Shown: positions 29,780-37,910, numbered from the stretch's first letter. The stretch is DNA of 64,000 bases from Streptomyces sp. AC1-42W (GCF_003248355.1 NZ_QKWY01000001.1:2872001-2936000), one strand, 5' to 3'. The notes: generated by a model not told the origin, from the letters alone. Program-made: numbers and translations.

Positions 29780-30829
29780 GTGAACACCGCACTCGTACGC
29801 GCGCTCGGCGATCTCGCGCACCGGGCCGTCCACCCCGACACCGGGGACGGCTGCTCCTGCCCGGCGCCCGCCGTGCTCGCCGACCGGGCCGACGGCACCG
29901 TCGTCCGCAGCGGGCCCGTCGTCGCCAAGGCGCACGCCGCCGGGACCGACACCGCCGCCCTGGCCGCCCGCCTGCGCCTCGCCGCCGACCCGGCACTGGA
30001 GGGTGTCCTGCTGACCCCCCTGCCGCTGCCCGCCCCGCCCGGCGCCGCCCCGGCGGCCCACGGCGTCCCTCTCACCGAACTGCACGGCCGCCCCGTCACC
30101 CTGTGGCCGCACGGCGAGCCCGTCGATCCGGCCGACCCGGACGCGGCGCCCTGGGACGAGGCCGGCGCCCTCCTGGCCCGACTGCACCGCACCGCACCGC
30201 CCCCGGCAGACGCACCCCCGCCCGAGGCGCACGAGCCCGGCGCGCACAGGCCCCGGCTGCCCGCCATGCGTGGCCCCCTCAAGGCGGCGCTCGCCGTGGC
30301 CCGGATGCGCGCCGCCCACCCCGGCGACCCGGCCGACCCGGCCGTTGCGCCCGTGCTCGCCGCCTGGCGCGGGCTGCCCGGCTGGGCGCGGGGCGAGGCG
30401 GCCCCTCCGGCGGACCGGGGCGGCTTCCTCTGCCACGGCGACCTGCACCTCGGCCAGCTCGTCCGCCATCCCGCTCCGGACGGCCCCTGGCTCCTCATCG
30501 ACGTGGACGACACCGGCTTCGGCGACCCCGCGTGGGACCTCGCCCGGCCCGCCGCCTGGTACGCGGCCGGACTGCTGCCCCCGGAGGTCTGGCTGCGGTT
30601 CCTGGACGCCTACCGGAGCGGCGGCGGCCCCGCCGTACCGCCGGACGGTGACCCCTGGCCCGCCCTGGACGTGCCCGCCCGCGCGCTGACCGTACAGACC
30701 GCCGCGCTCGCCCGGGCGAAGTCGGCGGCGGAGGGCCGGGCTCCGGATGAGGTGGAACAGATCATGATCGACGCATGTGCCCGAATTGCCGCGCTCCCGC
30801 CCGAGTTGGCGGGCGAATACACGTCGTAG
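29780..30829 (+). CDS. Phosphotransferase / aminoglycoside-phosphotransferase-fold protein
   Basis: The 349-residue protein has the APH/choline-kinase-like catalytic signature GFLCHGDLHLGQLV and the metal-binding segment LLIDVDDTGFGDPAWDLA, followed by a helical C terminus. ATP-dependent phosphorylation of a small molecule is likely, but the substrate cannot be inferred. An open frame extends 60 codons upstream, yet the GTG at 29780 with GGGGGAGACC before it is the best start, since the upstream part has no family similarity. An Ala/Pro-rich loop near residue 150 is unusual but common in this GC range. Confidence 0.82.
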   Translation: MNTALVRALGDLAHRAVHPDTGDGCSCPAPAVLADRADGTVVRSGPVVAKAHAAGTDTAALAARLRLAADPALEGVLLTPLPLPAPPGAAPAAHGVPLTELHGRPVTLWPHGEPVDPADPDAAPWDEAGALLARLHRTAPPPADAPPPEAHEPGAHRPRLPAMRGPLKAALAVARMRAAHPGDPADPAVAPVLAAWRGLPGWARGEAAPPADRGGFLCHGDLHLGQLVRHPAPDGPWLLIDVDDTGFGDPAWDLARPAAWYAAGLLPPEVWLRFLDAYRSGGGPAVPPDGDPWPALDVPARALTVQTAALARAKSAAEGRAPDEVEQIMIDACARIAALPPELAGEYTS

Positions 30830-30899
30830 GGTGAACCGACCACCGCCGGGCACGCATTCCGGCGGCGGCGAACCGACGGCGAGGAGAGTGAGCCCGCAC

Positions 30900-31178
30900 A
30901 TGCAGTGTCCCAAGTGCCACGCGCAGATGCACACGTACAACCGCAACGGCGTCCAGATCGAGCAGTGCAGCGGCTGCCGGGGGATATTCCTCGACTACGG
31001 CGAGCTGGAGACGCTGACCCGCCTCGAAGCGCAGTGGTCGCAGCAGGCCCCGCCGCCGCCCGCCCCGCCGCAGGCGTACCCCGCCGCCCCCGCCCCGGCC
31101 TGGGGCGCCCCGCACCACGGCGGCCACCACGGCCACTACCGGCAGAAGAGCTTCGGCCGCATGCTCTTCTCCTCCTGA
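30900..31178 (+). CDS. Zinc-ribbon (TFIIB-type zf) protein
   Basis: The 92-residue protein starts with a four-cysteine zinc ribbon: CPKC at residues 3-6 and CSGCRG near 23-28, followed by IFLDYGELE, the hallmark of the zf-TFIIB family of small bacterial proteins. The rest is Pro/Ala-rich with a His/Gly cluster (HHGGHHGHY) that might bind metal. Role unknown. The ATG at 30900 is preferred to the GTG at 30888 because GAGGAG at 30881-30886 would abut the latter. A strong terminator follows at 31248. Confidence 0.85.
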   Translation: MQCPKCHAQMHTYNRNGVQIEQCSGCRGIFLDYGELETLTRLEAQWSQQAPPPPAPPQAYPAAPAPAWGAPHHGGHHGHYRQKSFGRMLFSS

Positions 31179-31247
31179 GTGCGACCGGCGGGCCCCGGCT
31201 CCCGAGCCGGCGGCCCGCCCCGCGTTCCGCACGCGTACGCGAGCACG

Positions 31248-31283
31248 ACGAAGCCCCGGTCGCCGAGACGACCGGGGCTTCGT
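31248..31283. terminator. Terminator between the zinc-ribbon gene and the tRNA cluster
   Basis: A perfect 15-bp stem (ACGAAGCCCCGGTCG and complement) with a six-base loop lies between converging transcripts: the zinc-ribbon gene from the left and the tRNA operon from the right. Confidence 0.9.
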
Positions 31284-31288
31284 GACAG

Positions 31289-31360
31289 TGCGCGATACTG
31301 GGATTGAACCAGTGACCTCTTCCGTGTCAGGGAAGCGCTCTCCCGCTGAGCTAATCGCGC
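31289..31360 (-). tRNA. tRNA-Val (GAC)
   Basis: The 72-nt cloverleaf has acceptor GCGCGAT, D-arm GCTC...GAGC, anticodon loop CTGACAC with anticodon GAC, and T-arm CTGGTTCAATCCCAG. CCA is not encoded. It is the promoter-distal gene of a five-tRNA cluster and has the same body as the next copy. Confidence 0.97.
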
Positions 31361-31382
31361 AGGCGAACCTGCGTGTACTGCG

Positions 31383-31454
31383 TGCGCGATACTGGGATTG
31401 AACCAGTGACCTCTTCCGTGTCAGGGAAGCGCTCTCCCGCTGAGCTAATCGCGC
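31383..31454 (-). tRNA. tRNA-Val (GAC), second copy
   Basis: Same 72-nt sequence as the copy at 31289, with a 22-base spacer between them (94-base period). Anticodon GAC in loop CTGACAC. Confidence 0.97.
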
Positions 31455-31491
31455 GGGCGATCCATCAGGACCAACGGTCCTCGCGGACCAG

Positions 31492-31563
31492 TGGACGATA
31501 CTGGGATTGAACCAGTGACCTCTTCCGTGTCAGGGAAGCGCTCTCCCGCTGAGCTAATCGTCC
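31492..31563 (-). tRNA. tRNA-Val (GAC), third copy with variant acceptor stem
   Basis: The body matches the other two, but the acceptor stem is GGACGAT paired with ATCGTCC. Compensatory changes keep pairing intact. Anticodon GAC. Confidence 0.97.
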
Positions 31564-31564
31564 T

Positions 31565-31638
31565 TGGAGGTGGAGACGGGATTTGAACCCGTGTAGACGG
31601 CTTTGCAGGCCGTTGCCTCGCCTCTCGGCCACTCCACC
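31565..31638 (-). tRNA. tRNA-Cys (GCA)
   Basis: Acceptor GGTGGAG/CTCCACC with U discriminator; the following CCA is encoded (31565-31567). The anticodon loop CTGCAAA gives GCA. It sits one base from the third tRNA-Val. Confidence 0.97.
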
Positions 31639-31676
31639 AGGGGTGAGGAGTCCGGGAAGATCCCCCACCTTCTGCG

Positions 31677-31749
31677 AGCGGACGACCAGGTTCGAACTGG
31701 CGACCTCAACCTTGGCAAGGTTGCGCTCTACCAACTGAGCTACGTCCGC
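31677..31749 (-). tRNA. tRNA-Gly (GCC)
   Basis: The 73-nt gene has acceptor GCGGACG/CGTCCGC, anticodon loop TTGCCAA with GCC, and T-arm GCCAGTTCGAACCTGGT. It is the first gene of the leftward cluster, just downstream of a good promoter. CCA is not encoded. Confidence 0.97.
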
Positions 31750-31791
31750 TTGTCATTCCCGGTTCGCTTGCGCGTCCCGGTGACGTGTTGA

Positions 31792-31819
31792 ACTCTAGCG
31801 GATTCCGGGGCCAGTACAA
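31792..31819 (-). promoter_or_regulatory. Promoter of the Gly-Cys-Val-Val-Val tRNA operon
   Basis: On the minus strand TTGTAC (31819-31814) and TAGAGT (31797-31792) are separated by 16 bases. This is a vegetative-type (HrdB) promoter about 40 bases before tRNA-Gly. Confidence 0.65.
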
Positions 31820-31894
31820 AAACGCGTTTGCGCAGCGTGCTGAGGCCGCCCGCCCCCGGCGCGGGTCACCCCGTGCCGTCCTACACTCGCGGAC

Positions 31895-32923
31895 GTGCAC
31901 GACCTCGCTCCCATGGCCCGCTTCGGCGGCCTCGTCGCCTCCGGTCTGCGGGACGTGACGACCGATCCCGCCGCCCTCGACTCGTCCGGCTTCTGGGCCG
32001 TCTGCGCGGGTTTCGAGGGCTCCCTGCTCTGCGCCCGCTTCGACACCGTGCGCCCCGCCGCCGTGCCCGCCCCGGTCCCGGGCGCCTGGCGCGGCCCCGC
32101 CGCCGGTGACTGGACCTCCTCGCTCGACCGGGACGCGTACACCGAGGGCGTGCGCCGCATCCGTACGTACATCGCGGCCGGCGAGGTGTACCAGGCGAAC
32201 CTCTGCCGGGTGCTGAGCGCCCCGCTGCCCGGCCGGGAGCACGCGGACGTGGACGCCCTCACCGCGCTGCTGGCGCGCGGCAACCCCGCCCCGTACGCAG
32301 GAACGATTCGGCTGCCCGCGCACGGCGTCGAGATCGCCACCGCATCGCCGGAACTCTTCCTGCGCCGGGACGGCTGTACCGTCGAGTCCGGGCCGATCAA
32401 GGGCACCGGGCGCACCGAGGACGACCTGCTGGAGAAGGACTACGCCGAGAACGTGATGATCGTGGACCTGGTCCGCAACGACCTGGGCCGGGTCTGCGCC
32501 ACCGGATCGGTCACCGTCCCCGACCTGTGCGCCGTCGAGAAGCACCCCGGCCTCGTCCACCTCGTCTCCACCGTGCGCGGCCGGCTCGCCGACGACGCCG
32601 GCTGGCCGGAGATCCTGGCCGCCGCGTTCCCGCCCGGCTCGGTCACCGGCGCCCCCAAGTCGAGCGCGCTGCGGATCATCGGCGAACTGGAGACCGCCCC
32701 GCGCGGCCCGTACTGCGGCGGCATCGGCTGGGTGGACGCCGACCGCTCCACCGCCTCGCTCGCCGTGGGCATCCGCACCTTCTGGACCGACCGCACCGGA
32801 CCCGCCCCGGTTCTGCGCTTCGGCACCGGGGCGGGCATCACCTGGGGCTCCGACCCGGAACGGGAGTGGGCGGAGACCGAACTGAAGGCGTCCGTACTGC
32901 TGGCCCTGGCCTCTGCCCCATGA
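31895..32923 (+). CDS. pabB: Aminodeoxychorismate synthase component I-type chorismate-binding enzyme
   Basis: The 342-residue protein is the catalytic C-terminal domain of the chorismate-utilising family: YQANLCRVL, the ESGPIKGTGRT motif, NVMIVDLVRNDLGRV, and GSVTGAPKSSALRII. Lysine in PIKGT is characteristic of PabB, whereas anthranilate synthases have Ala there. It is shorter than full-length PabB/TrpE (about 450 residues) because most of the N-terminal tryptophan-binding-like domain is absent. It should aminate chorismate for folate or a specialised product, given a glutaminase partner not seen here. No pabC lyase follows, unlike the order I recall in relatives. Confidence 0.85.
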   Translation: MHDLAPMARFGGLVASGLRDVTTDPAALDSSGFWAVCAGFEGSLLCARFDTVRPAAVPAPVPGAWRGPAAGDWTSSLDRDAYTEGVRRIRTYIAAGEVYQANLCRVLSAPLPGREHADVDALTALLARGNPAPYAGTIRLPAHGVEIATASPELFLRRDGCTVESGPIKGTGRTEDDLLEKDYAENVMIVDLVRNDLGRVCATGSVTVPDLCAVEKHPGLVHLVSTVRGRLADDAGWPEILAAAFPPGSVTGAPKSSALRIIGELETAPRGPYCGGIGWVDADRSTASLAVGIRTFWTDRTGPAPVLRFGTGAGITWGSDPEREWAETELKASVLLALASAP

Positions 32924-32973
32924 AGCCGTAAAAACGGGTGACGGACCCCCGAACGGGGGATAGAAACCTACTG

Positions 32974-33816
32974 ATGACGACGACACTGCGGCCGACCGGG
33001 CCGATCCAGTCAGGCGCCGACGGCGCACAGCGACGCGCGTACGACATCTGCGACAACGGCCGCCCCGTCGGCTTCCTCGCGCTCGCCGTCGAAGCGGGAG
33101 CGGGCGGCTCGACCGGCCTGATAACGGAACTGCGCGTCGACGAGGCCGTCCGCAGACGCGGCCGGGGCACCATCGCGGTGCTGGCCGCCGAGGAGATCCT
33201 GCGCGGCTGGGGCTGCGCCCTGGTGTGCGCGGAGGTGCCCGCGGACGACACCGTGGGCCTGCGGATGGCCACCGCCCTCGGCTACACCGAACGCAGCCGC
33301 AACATGCTCAAGACGCTGCCCGCCGAACCCCCGGCCCTGCCGGACGGCCTCGTAGCCCGCCCGATGACTCCCGCGCAGTTCACCGTCTGGTCGGAGAAGG
33401 CGATCGGGATGTACGCGGGCAGCCTGGTGAGCCGCGGCATCCCGCGCGAGGTGGCCCACGACGCGGCCCGCGCCTCCCACGCCCGCCATCTCCCGGACGG
33501 CCTCGCCACCGCGGGGGCACGGTTCGACCTGCTGTTCCGCGCGGAAGGCGGCGAATCGGTCGGTGACATCTGGGAGTCGACCTTCGAGATGCACCCCGGC
33601 CTGGTGATCGGCTACGTCTTCAACGTGGAGGTGGCGCCGGAGCACCGGGGGAGGGGCTACGGGCGGGCCCTGATGCTCCAGGCCGAGCGGATGGCGCTGG
33701 CGGCCGGCGAGACGAGGATCGGGCTGCACGTCATCACCTCCAACACCCCGGCGCTGAGGCTGTACGAGTCCCTCGGCTACGAGCCGACCCAGTACAACTT
33801 CTCCAAGGAGCTCTAG
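32974..33816 (+). CDS. GNAT-family acetyltransferase with two GNAT-like domains
   Basis: The 280-residue protein holds two GNAT folds. The N-terminal one has ITELRVDEAVRRRGRGTIAV and GLRMATALGYTERS. The C-terminal one has VFNVEVAPEHRGRGYGRALM and NTPALRLYESLGYEP. The second domain keeps the better acetyl-CoA loop. Substrate unknown. The ATG at 32974 follows GGGGGATAG. It is downstream of pabB and co-directional, with a small CCCCCGAACGGGGG hairpin in the short gap. Confidence 0.9.
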   Translation: MTTTLRPTGPIQSGADGAQRRAYDICDNGRPVGFLALAVEAGAGGSTGLITELRVDEAVRRRGRGTIAVLAAEEILRGWGCALVCAEVPADDTVGLRMATALGYTERSRNMLKTLPAEPPALPDGLVARPMTPAQFTVWSEKAIGMYAGSLVSRGIPREVAHDAARASHARHLPDGLATAGARFDLLFRAEGGESVGDIWESTFEMHPGLVIGYVFNVEVAPEHRGRGYGRALMLQAERMALAAGETRIGLHVITSNTPALRLYESLGYEPTQYNFSKEL

Positions 33817-33835
33817 GGGCCCGGCCCCTTCGGGC

Positions 33836-34345
33836 CTAACCGGCCAGGAGCCGGTCGGCGATCTCCTCGATGCGCTCGCGCAGCCCCTCCTGGCTCTTGC
33901 CGCCGTCCAGACGCTCCCCGCCGATCACATACGTCGGCGTGCCGGTCACCCCGATCGCCTTGCCCTCGGCCTGGTCCGCGTCCACGATCAGCATGTGCCG
34001 GCCGTCGATCAGCGCGGTGTCGAACTCCTCGGCGTCCAGCCCCAGTTCACCGGCCACCTCGACCAGCAGCTTCTCGCCGCGCGCCGCGAGGTCGCCGGTG
34101 CGCGCGAGGACCGCCTCGACGTAGGGCCAGAAGTCGCCCTGCGCCATCGCCTCCTCGGCGGCCTGCGCGGCGGCGTACGCGTGCTTGTGCTTCTCCAGCG
34201 GGAAGTGGCGCAGCCGCACCTCGATCCGGTCTCCGTAGCGGGCGCGCAGGGCGGCCACATCGGTGAGGGCGTGGTGGCAGTCGGGGCACTGGAGCTCGCA
34301 CCAGAAGTCGAGGACGACCGGTGCCGAGGGGGAGGAATCGCTCAT
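33836..34345 (-). CDS. DsbA-family thioredoxin-fold oxidoreductase
   Basis: The 169-residue protein has a CPDC active site (Cys20-Cys23) after VVLDFWCELQ, a helical insertion, and the cis-Pro loop TGTPTYV. No signal peptide is present, so it is cytoplasmic, as for FrnE-like/DsbA-family proteins in actinobacteria that act in redox or isomerase reactions. Clients are unknown. It converges on the GNAT gene, with only a short inverted repeat (GGCCCG...CGGGCC) in the 19-base gap. Confidence 0.9.
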   Translation of the reverse strand: MSDSSPSAPVVLDFWCELQCPDCHHALTDVAALRARYGDRIEVRLRHFPLEKHKHAYAAAQAAEEAMAQGDFWPYVEAVLARTGDLAARGEKLLVEVAGELGLDAEEFDTALIDGRHMLIVDADQAEGKAIGVTGTPTYVIGGERLDGGKSQEGLRERIEEIADRLLAG

Positions 34346-34534
34346 GGGCCCAGTCTCGCAGGACGGACGGCCCCCGTTCCCTCTGCCCCGCCTCCTCCCG
34401 GTGGCACCGCCCGTACGGCACCTGGGGAGGAGCCCGGCCCCTGAGATGTCCCTGATACGGGCCCCGGGCATGGCCGCCCGGCCGGTGCCCGGTGCAGGAT
34501 GGAAGGGACGTATCCCCTGCGCCAGGAGGCACCG

Positions 34535-34990
34535 ATGCTTGCCGAGACCATCTGTTCCGCGGTGTCCGCGGCGGGCCTGGGCATCGCGGCCGTCACCGCC
34601 TACCGCAAGCGGTTCCTCGCGGCGACGAGGATCGCCGCCTACTCGCTGGTGCCGATCGGGCTGGTGCTGGTCGGGGCCGTGGAATGGGTGTGGGACATCG
34701 CCTTCAAGCCGAGCGTCTGGCTGGGCTTCGGCCTGCTGGGCGCCGCCTGGCTGCTGTTCATGATCACGCGCGCGGTCGAGCGCCGGGGGGCCGGCACCCG
34801 CAAGGAGCGCCGGGCGGCCGCACGGGCCGCGCGCGCCGAAGCCGTGGCCCCGGCGGCCTCGGCCCCCTCGCTGGGCGCCGGTGCCCCGGCCGCGGGCGGC
34901 AGGACGAAGAGCAAGCCGCAGAAGCAGTCGGCCGGCGCCGGCGACGACTTCAGCGACATCGAGGCCATTCTCAAGAAGCACGGCATCTGA
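34535..34990 (+). CDS. Membrane protein of unknown function with basic, Ala-rich tail (151 aa)
   Basis: An N-terminal hydrophobic stretch (MLAETICSAVSAAGLGIAAV) and two further helices (IAAYSLVPIGLVLVGAVEWV, VWLGFGLLGAAWLLFMIT) are followed by a cytoplasmic tail rich in Arg/Ala that ends DDFSDIEAILKKHGI, a conserved-looking acidic helix that could be a docking site. AGGAGG precedes the ATG. No functional family was recognised. Confidence 0.8.
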   Translation: MLAETICSAVSAAGLGIAAVTAYRKRFLAATRIAAYSLVPIGLVLVGAVEWVWDIAFKPSVWLGFGLLGAAWLLFMITRAVERRGAGTRKERRAAARAARAEAVAPAASAPSLGAGAPAAGGRTKSKPQKQSAGAGDDFSDIEAILKKHGI

Positions 34991-35013
34991 GACCGGGGAC
35001 CGAAGGCTCCGCC

Positions 35014-35069
35014 GAGCCCAGAGCCCAGAGCCCAGAGCCCAGAGCCCAGAGCCCCGAGCCCCGAGCCCG
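35014..35069. repeat. Tandem 7-bp repeat (GAGCCCA)n
   Basis: Five perfect copies of GAGCCCA (35014-35048) are followed by three variants (GAGCCCC, GAGCCCC, GAGCCCG). The last runs into the terminator stem at 35063. This is the kind of microsatellite prone to slippage. It is non-coding, between the membrane gene and the esterase gene. Confidence 0.9.
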
Positions 35070-35090
35070 CCGCGTCCGCGCGGCGGGCTC
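35063..35090 (+). terminator. Terminator after the 151-aa membrane protein gene
   Basis: GAGCCCGCCGCG pairs perfectly with CGCGGCGGGCTC around a TCCG loop. It directly follows the GAGCCC repeats, which could pair alternatively with its right arm. Confidence 0.8.
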
Positions 35091-35226
35091 ATGCCGTCTC
35101 ACCAGGTGAATCGTTCGGTCGGGGGCCCTTGACCCTGCCTCGCGCGGCCGCATAGCGTCCCGCTGCGCCACGCGCCCAGGCCCTCGTGTCACGGGGCCGG
35201 AACCGCCCGCCCGAAACGGAGAACCC

Positions 35227-36198
35227 ATGGCCCTGTTCGACCTGCCCCTGGACCAACTGCGCGGCTACCGCCCGGAGCTCGACGAGCCGGCGGACTTCGA
35301 CGCGTTTTGGGAGCGCTCCCTCGACGAGGCCGCCGCCCACCCGCTGGACGCCGTGTTCGACCCCTACGACGCCGCGCTGAGCACGGTCGACTCGTACGAC
35401 GTGTCGTTCGCGGGCTGGGGCGGCCACCGGATACGCGCCTGGCTGCTGGTGCCCGCGGGCGCCGAGGGCCCGCTGCCCACCGTCGTGCACTACCTCGGCT
35501 ACGGCGGCGGGCGCGGGCTGCCGCTCGACCACCTGGTGTGGCCCGCCGCCGGCTGGGCCGCCCTGGTCATGGACACCCGGGGCCAGGGCGCCGTCAACCA
35601 CCACTCGGCGGGCGGGACGCCGGACCCGCACGGCGCGGCCAACCCGCAGGCGCCGGGGTTCATGACCAACGGCATCCTGGACCCGGAGACGTACTACTAC
35701 CGCCGGGTCTTCACCGACGCGGTGCGCGCCGTCGAGGTCGCCCGCAGCCACCCGTCCGTCGACCCCGACCGCATCGTGGTGAACGGGGCCAGCCAGGGCG
35801 GCGGCATCGCCCAGGCGGTGGCGGCCCTCAGCCCGCACGTGAAGGCCGCGTTCATCGACGTACCGTTCCTGACGCACTTCCGGCGGGCCGTCGAGATCAC
35901 CGACGAGGACCCGTACCAGGAGATCGTCAGATTCCTGGCCACCCGGCACGACGCGCAGGAGCGGGTGTTCCGCACCCTGGCGTACTTCGACGGCGTCAGC
36001 TTCGCCGCGCGGGGAACCGTGCCGGCGCTCTACTCGGTCGCCCTGATGGACGCCATCTGCCCGCCGTCCACGGTCTTCGCCGCCTACAACCACTGGGCGG
36101 GGCCCAAGGAGATCGAGGTCTACCCCTGGAACGGCCACGAAGGCGGCACCGGAGTGCACCGCGCGGCCCAGCTGCGGAAGCTGCGCGAACTGCGCTGA
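35227..36198 (+). CDS. Acetyl-xylan esterase / cephalosporin-C-deacetylase-type alpha/beta hydrolase
   Basis: The 323-residue protein matches the AXE1 family in length and order: an N-terminal [20 protein letters not shown], the oxyanion-region [17 protein letters not shown], the RGQG motif in [10 protein letters not shown], the nucleophile in [11 protein letters not shown], and the catalytic-His region YPWNGHEGG. No signal peptide, so it acts in the cytoplasm and would remove acetyl groups from imported sugars or acylated drugs. It appears to be a single-gene unit flanked by terminators and short repeats. Confidence 0.92.
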   Translation: MALFDLPLDQLRGYRPELDEPADFDAFWERSLDEAAAHPLDAVFDPYDAALSTVDSYDVSFAGWGGHRIRAWLLVPAGAEGPLPTVVHYLGYGGGRGLPLDHLVWPAAGWAALVMDTRGQGAVNHHSAGGTPDPHGAANPQAPGFMTNGILDPETYYYRRVFTDAVRAVEVARSHPSVDPDRIVVNGASQGGGIAQAVAALSPHVKAAFIDVPFLTHFRRAVEITDEDPYQEIVRFLATRHDAQERVFRTLAYFDGVSFAARGTVPALYSVALMDAICPPSTVFAAYNHWAGPKEIEVYPWNGHEGGTGVHRAAQLRKLRELR

Positions 36199-36414
36199 GC
36201 CGGGCGGCCCGCCGAGGGGGGCGGGGAAAGGAGCGCGGGAACAGGGCGCGGGAACAGGGCGCGGGGGAGCGGGATGCGGGGGAGCCGGTCCGAAAACGTA
36301 CTGGGCGATCGGACACCGGAGCGATTAAGAATGCCCCCGTGACGGGTGAACTCCCGTCGTGAAGAGGCAGGTTGGTCATCAGCACACCTCGGACTGCGTC
36401 ATGATCGTCCCGAA

Positions 36415-36570
36415 ATGGTGGACACCTCTCGGGGCGACGCCCCCGCACCCCCCGGCGAAGAGCCGCGCGGCTGTCTCTACGCGCTCTCCCAGCCCCCTCT
36501 GATGATCTTCCTCTCGGTCATCGGCACCCTGCTGCTGATGGCCGCGGTGCACGATCTCTTCATGCTGTGA
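36415..36570 (+). CDS. Small membrane protein of unknown function (51 aa)
   Basis: A soluble Pro/Glu-rich start (MVDTSRGDAPAPPGEEPRG) leads to CLYALSQPPLMIFLSVIGTL and one transmembrane helix ending HDLFML. I chose the ATG at 36415 because the upstream extension to 36346 is unlike coding sequence. There is no clear ribosome-binding site, so it may be leaderless. It converges on the CGNR gene four bases away. Confidence 0.65.
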   Translation: MVDTSRGDAPAPPGEEPRGCLYALSQPPLMIFLSVIGTLLLMAAVHDLFML

Positions 36571-36574
36571 GCGG

Positions 36575-37147
36575 TCAGCCGGCCGCTTCCCTGCGGCGTG
36601 CCCGGTACGCGGCCACATGCAGGCGATTACCGCAGGTGCGGCTGGAGCAGTAGCGGCGGGAGCGGTTGCGGGACAGATCGACGAAGGCGTGCCGGCAGTC
36701 CGGCGCCTCGCACCGCCGCAGCCGCTCCGTCTCGCCCGCCACGATGATGAAGGCGAGGGCCATGCCGCAGTCGGCCGCCAGGTGGTCGGCCAGCGAGGCG
36801 TCCGGCGAGAAGTAGTGCACATGCCAGTCGTAGCCGTCGTGGGCGGTGAGCTGCGGCGTGGTGCCGGCCGCCGCCACCAGGGCGTTGACCAGTCCGGCGG
36901 CGGTCCGCGCGTCCCCGGCCGCGAAGACCTCGGCGAACCGGGCCCGCACCCGGTGCACGGCCCGCAGGTCCTTCTCGTCGAGCGCGCCGACCCCGCTCAC
37001 CCGATGGCGGGCGGCGAAGGCGTGGAGCGCCCCGATGTCGGCGAGCCCGTCGCCGGCCGCGCCCCCTTCCGGCTCGCTCTCCGGGGCGGTGTTCACCAGA
37101 TCGACCACTACGTCGAGGGCGATCCGGGTGTCGTGAGGGATCAGCAC
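36575..37147 (-). CDS. CGNR zinc-finger protein (ABATE domain), probable regulator
   Basis: The 190-residue protein has an N-terminal ABATE-type helical domain (from LDVVVDLVNTAPES) and a C-terminal CGNR zinc finger with CEAPDC and CSSRTCGNR, followed by a basic tail YRARRREAAG. Such proteins are considered stress-related transcription regulators, with ligand sensing by the N-terminal part; this is family knowledge, not shown here. The GTG at 37147 has GGGAG upstream and begins the domain. Confidence 0.9.
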   Translation of the reverse strand: MLIPHDTRIALDVVVDLVNTAPESEPEGGAAGDGLADIGALHAFAARHRVSGVGALDEKDLRAVHRVRARFAEVFAAGDARTAAGLVNALVAAAGTTPQLTAHDGYDWHVHYFSPDASLADHLAADCGMALAFIIVAGETERLRRCEAPDCRHAFVDLSRNRSRRYCSSRTCGNRLHVAAYRARRREAAG

Positions 37148-37291
37148 GCTTTCGCTCCCTGGCCTCCCGCGGGCGGGCGCCCGCCGATGCCGTTCGACTC
37201 TACTGGCTTGCCGGGGGCGCACAGGGGTGTACGGGGGCGTGCGCGGCTCCACGCGAGCGCTGGGGGCCGGGGCGCGGGGCCGGAGACGCGG

Positions 37292-37337
37292 ACCGGCGCC
37301 GGTCACCGCGGTGGTTTCCGCGGTCACCGGCGCCGGT
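37292..37337 (-). terminator. Long stem-loop terminator downstream of ssgB
   Basis: A 20-bp stem with one mismatch (ACCGGCGCCGGTCACCGCGG and complement) and a TGGTTT loop lies between ssgB and the CGNR gene, where ssgB transcription should stop. Confidence 0.8.
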
Positions 37338-37411
37338 GTCAGCCGTATGAGGTTGTCCGCGCGACGCCGTCTCCCCGAGTCGGACGGCGGCGTGCGGCTC
37401 CCGGCCCTGGC

Positions 37412-37825
37412 TCAGTTCTCGGCCAGGATGTGGGAGAGCTCCGTATCGAGGTCGAAGTGGCGGTGTTCGGTGCCCGGTGGAACCGCGGCGTCGGTCCGCT
37501 TCAGGAACGACTCCAGGGCCCGCGCCGGGGCCTCGAGCAGTGCCTCGCCCTCCGGGGAGCTCAGCGCGATGCAGACGACGCCCTGGCCGTGACTACGGGA
37601 TGGCCAGACGCGGACGTCGCCGGTGCCGGTGGGCCGGTGCAGCCCTTCGGCAAGGAGGTCGCGGGCGAAAACCCACTCGACCGTCTCCTCCGCTCCGGTG
37701 TGGAAGGTGGCGTGCACGGCATACGGATCGGCCGTGTCATACCGCAGGCCCGCGGGTACAGGCAGTGAGGACTCGCTCGACACAACGAGGCGCAGGTGCA
37801 GCTCGCAGCTGACCGTGGTGTTCAT
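37412..37825 (-). CDS. ssgB: Sporulation-specific cell division protein SsgB
   Basis: The 137-residue protein is an SsgA-like protein and by sequence the SsgB orthologue: MNTTVSCELHLRLVVSSESS at the start, then VHATFHTGAEETVEWVFARD and LWPSR-like VWPSRSHGQG. SsgB recruits FtsZ to future septum sites in aerial hyphae, with SsgA, and is required for sporulation. Its presence limits the organism to morphologically complex actinomycetes. The ATG at 37825 gives the exact family length. In S. coelicolor the gene depends on sigma-H, and a matching promoter-like sequence lies upstream at 37885-37910. Confidence 0.95.
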   Translation of the reverse strand: MNTTVSCELHLRLVVSSESSLPVPAGLRYDTADPYAVHATFHTGAEETVEWVFARDLLAEGLHRPTGTGDVRVWPSRSHGQGVVCIALSSPEGEALLEAPARALESFLKRTDAAVPPGTEHRHFDLDTELSHILAEN

Positions 37826-37884
37826 AAGCGCCAGGGCCTTTCGCTCAGTGTGCGCTCGGGGATTCGCACGTCGGCGAAATCGAC

Positions 37885-37910
37885 ATGCCACCTACGGTGG
37901 CGTTGTAAAC
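37885..37910 (-). promoter_or_regulatory. Candidate stress-sigma (SigH-type) promoter of ssgB
   Basis: On the minus strand GTTTAC (37910-37905) and GGTGGCAT (37892-37885) are spaced 14 bases after GTTT, similar to SigB/SigH-type GTTT-N14-GGGTAT promoters. It lies about 60 bases before ssgB. The -10 half also forms the inverted repeat GCCACC-TAC-GGTGGC. Confidence 0.4.

Noticed and set aside
31289..31749. tRNA cluster as integration site of a genomic island
   Set aside because: All five tRNAs are intact, no duplicated tRNA 3' end, integrase or excisionase gene lies near, and flanking genes are core.
36199..36414. Short direct repeats (GCGCGGGAACAG twice) after the esterase gene as a mobile-element end
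   Set aside because: Too short and low in complexity, with no inverted termini or target duplication.
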